DNA of 5,396 nucleotides, from positions 1 through 5,396 of the forward strand of contig QNXT01000257.1 of assembly GCA_003973505.1 (NCBI GenBank), in the 5' to 3' direction. The DNA comes from Bacteroidota bacterium. GTDB taxonomy: Bacteria > Bacteroidota > Bacteroidia > Bacteroidales > UBA1556. A program made the translations under genes and the position numbers. The notes under the pieces were generated by a model. That model had not been told where the DNA came from. It did no database searches and was given only the letters and a program-made list of their open reading frames with translations. This document shows positions 5,330-5,396 of this stretch, piece after piece (the first letter of the stretch is position 1; each line of letters begins with the position of its first letter).

Positions 5330-5396
5330 ATGAGAAAAAAGAACATTGCATTAGCATTAAGTGGGGGAGGTAACAGAGGGGCCATACATATTGGCG
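5330..5396 (+). CDS. Patatin-like phospholipase, N-terminal fragment
   Basis: Only the first 22 codons are present; the gene runs off the right edge. They read M-R-K-K-N-I-A-L-A-L followed by S-G-G-G-N-R-G-A-I-H-I-G. A hydrophobic strand leading into G-G-G-x-R-G with a following H-x-G is the oxyanion-hole signature at the start of patatin domains (RssA/YchK-type serine hydrolases). The catalytic G-x-S-x-G and D-G motifs would be beyond the window. No signal peptide precedes the motif, so a cytosolic acyl-lipid hydrolase is likely. The start at 5330 places the motif at residues 11-17, as usual in bacterial members. Control by the inverted repeat just upstream is inferred. Confidence 0.85.
   Translation, partial: MRKKNIALALSGGGNRGAIHIG

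Noticed and set aside
5322..5333. Three-codon frame (M-K-L-stop) overlapping the patatin start as ATGA
   Set aside because: Translational coupling from so short a frame is possible but nothing supports it. The downstream ATG gives the normal patatin N-terminus.
1..5396. CRISPR array, insertion sequence or transposase
   Set aside because: No regularly spaced repeats, terminal inverted repeats or transposase-like frames are present.

Overview
The window looks like chromosomal DNA from a member of the Bacteroidota. It is AT-rich. Exported proteins have the typical short hydrophobic leaders, either ending in A-Q or carrying a lipobox cysteine. Several TAnnTTTG boxes (the Bacteroidota -7 promoter element) precede transcription units, and clear Shine-Dalgarno sequences are absent. 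The PLP enzyme on the minus strand resembles the serine/cysteate acyltransferase-type proteins common in this phylum. Genus cannot be told from the sequence alone.

Layout: bases 1-419 hold no convincing protein gene. They contain a candidate small structured RNA on the minus strand (about 229 to 154) with its own promoter box and T-run. They also contain a locally GC-rich patch with an imperfect tandem repeat (296-342) and a possible forward promoter (351-358). Next come four forward genes forming an envelope cassette: a lipoprotein of 399 aa (420-1619), an intrinsic terminator (1628-1656), two predicted outer-membrane beta-barrel proteins (1672-2433 and 2437-3273), and a small cysteine-rich lipoprotein (3257-3745). 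The last three are spaced 3 bp apart or overlap by 17 bp. All four carry export signals, so the cassette works at the cell surface or in the periplasm. No gene in it has a function I can name.

The cassette converges on a minus-strand gene (5128-3860) for an alpha-oxoamine synthase. This is a PLP-dependent acyl transferase of the serine palmitoyltransferase / cysteate acyltransferase / 2-amino-3-ketobutyrate CoA ligase group, with its own terminator (3802-3833) and promoter (5155-5183). Divergently, at the right edge, the first 22 codons of a patatin-like phospholipase begin at 5330. A TAnnTTTG box lies just upstream, overlapped by a 22-bp inverted repeat of the type bound by TetR-family repressors. 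The two right-hand genes both point to lipid metabolism, one building sphingolipid or sulfonolipid backbones and the other probably hydrolysing acyl lipids.

The strongest unexplained signals are the candidate minus-strand RNA and the operator over the patatin promoter. The four-gene surface cassette, with a terminator after its first gene, is the next most interesting.
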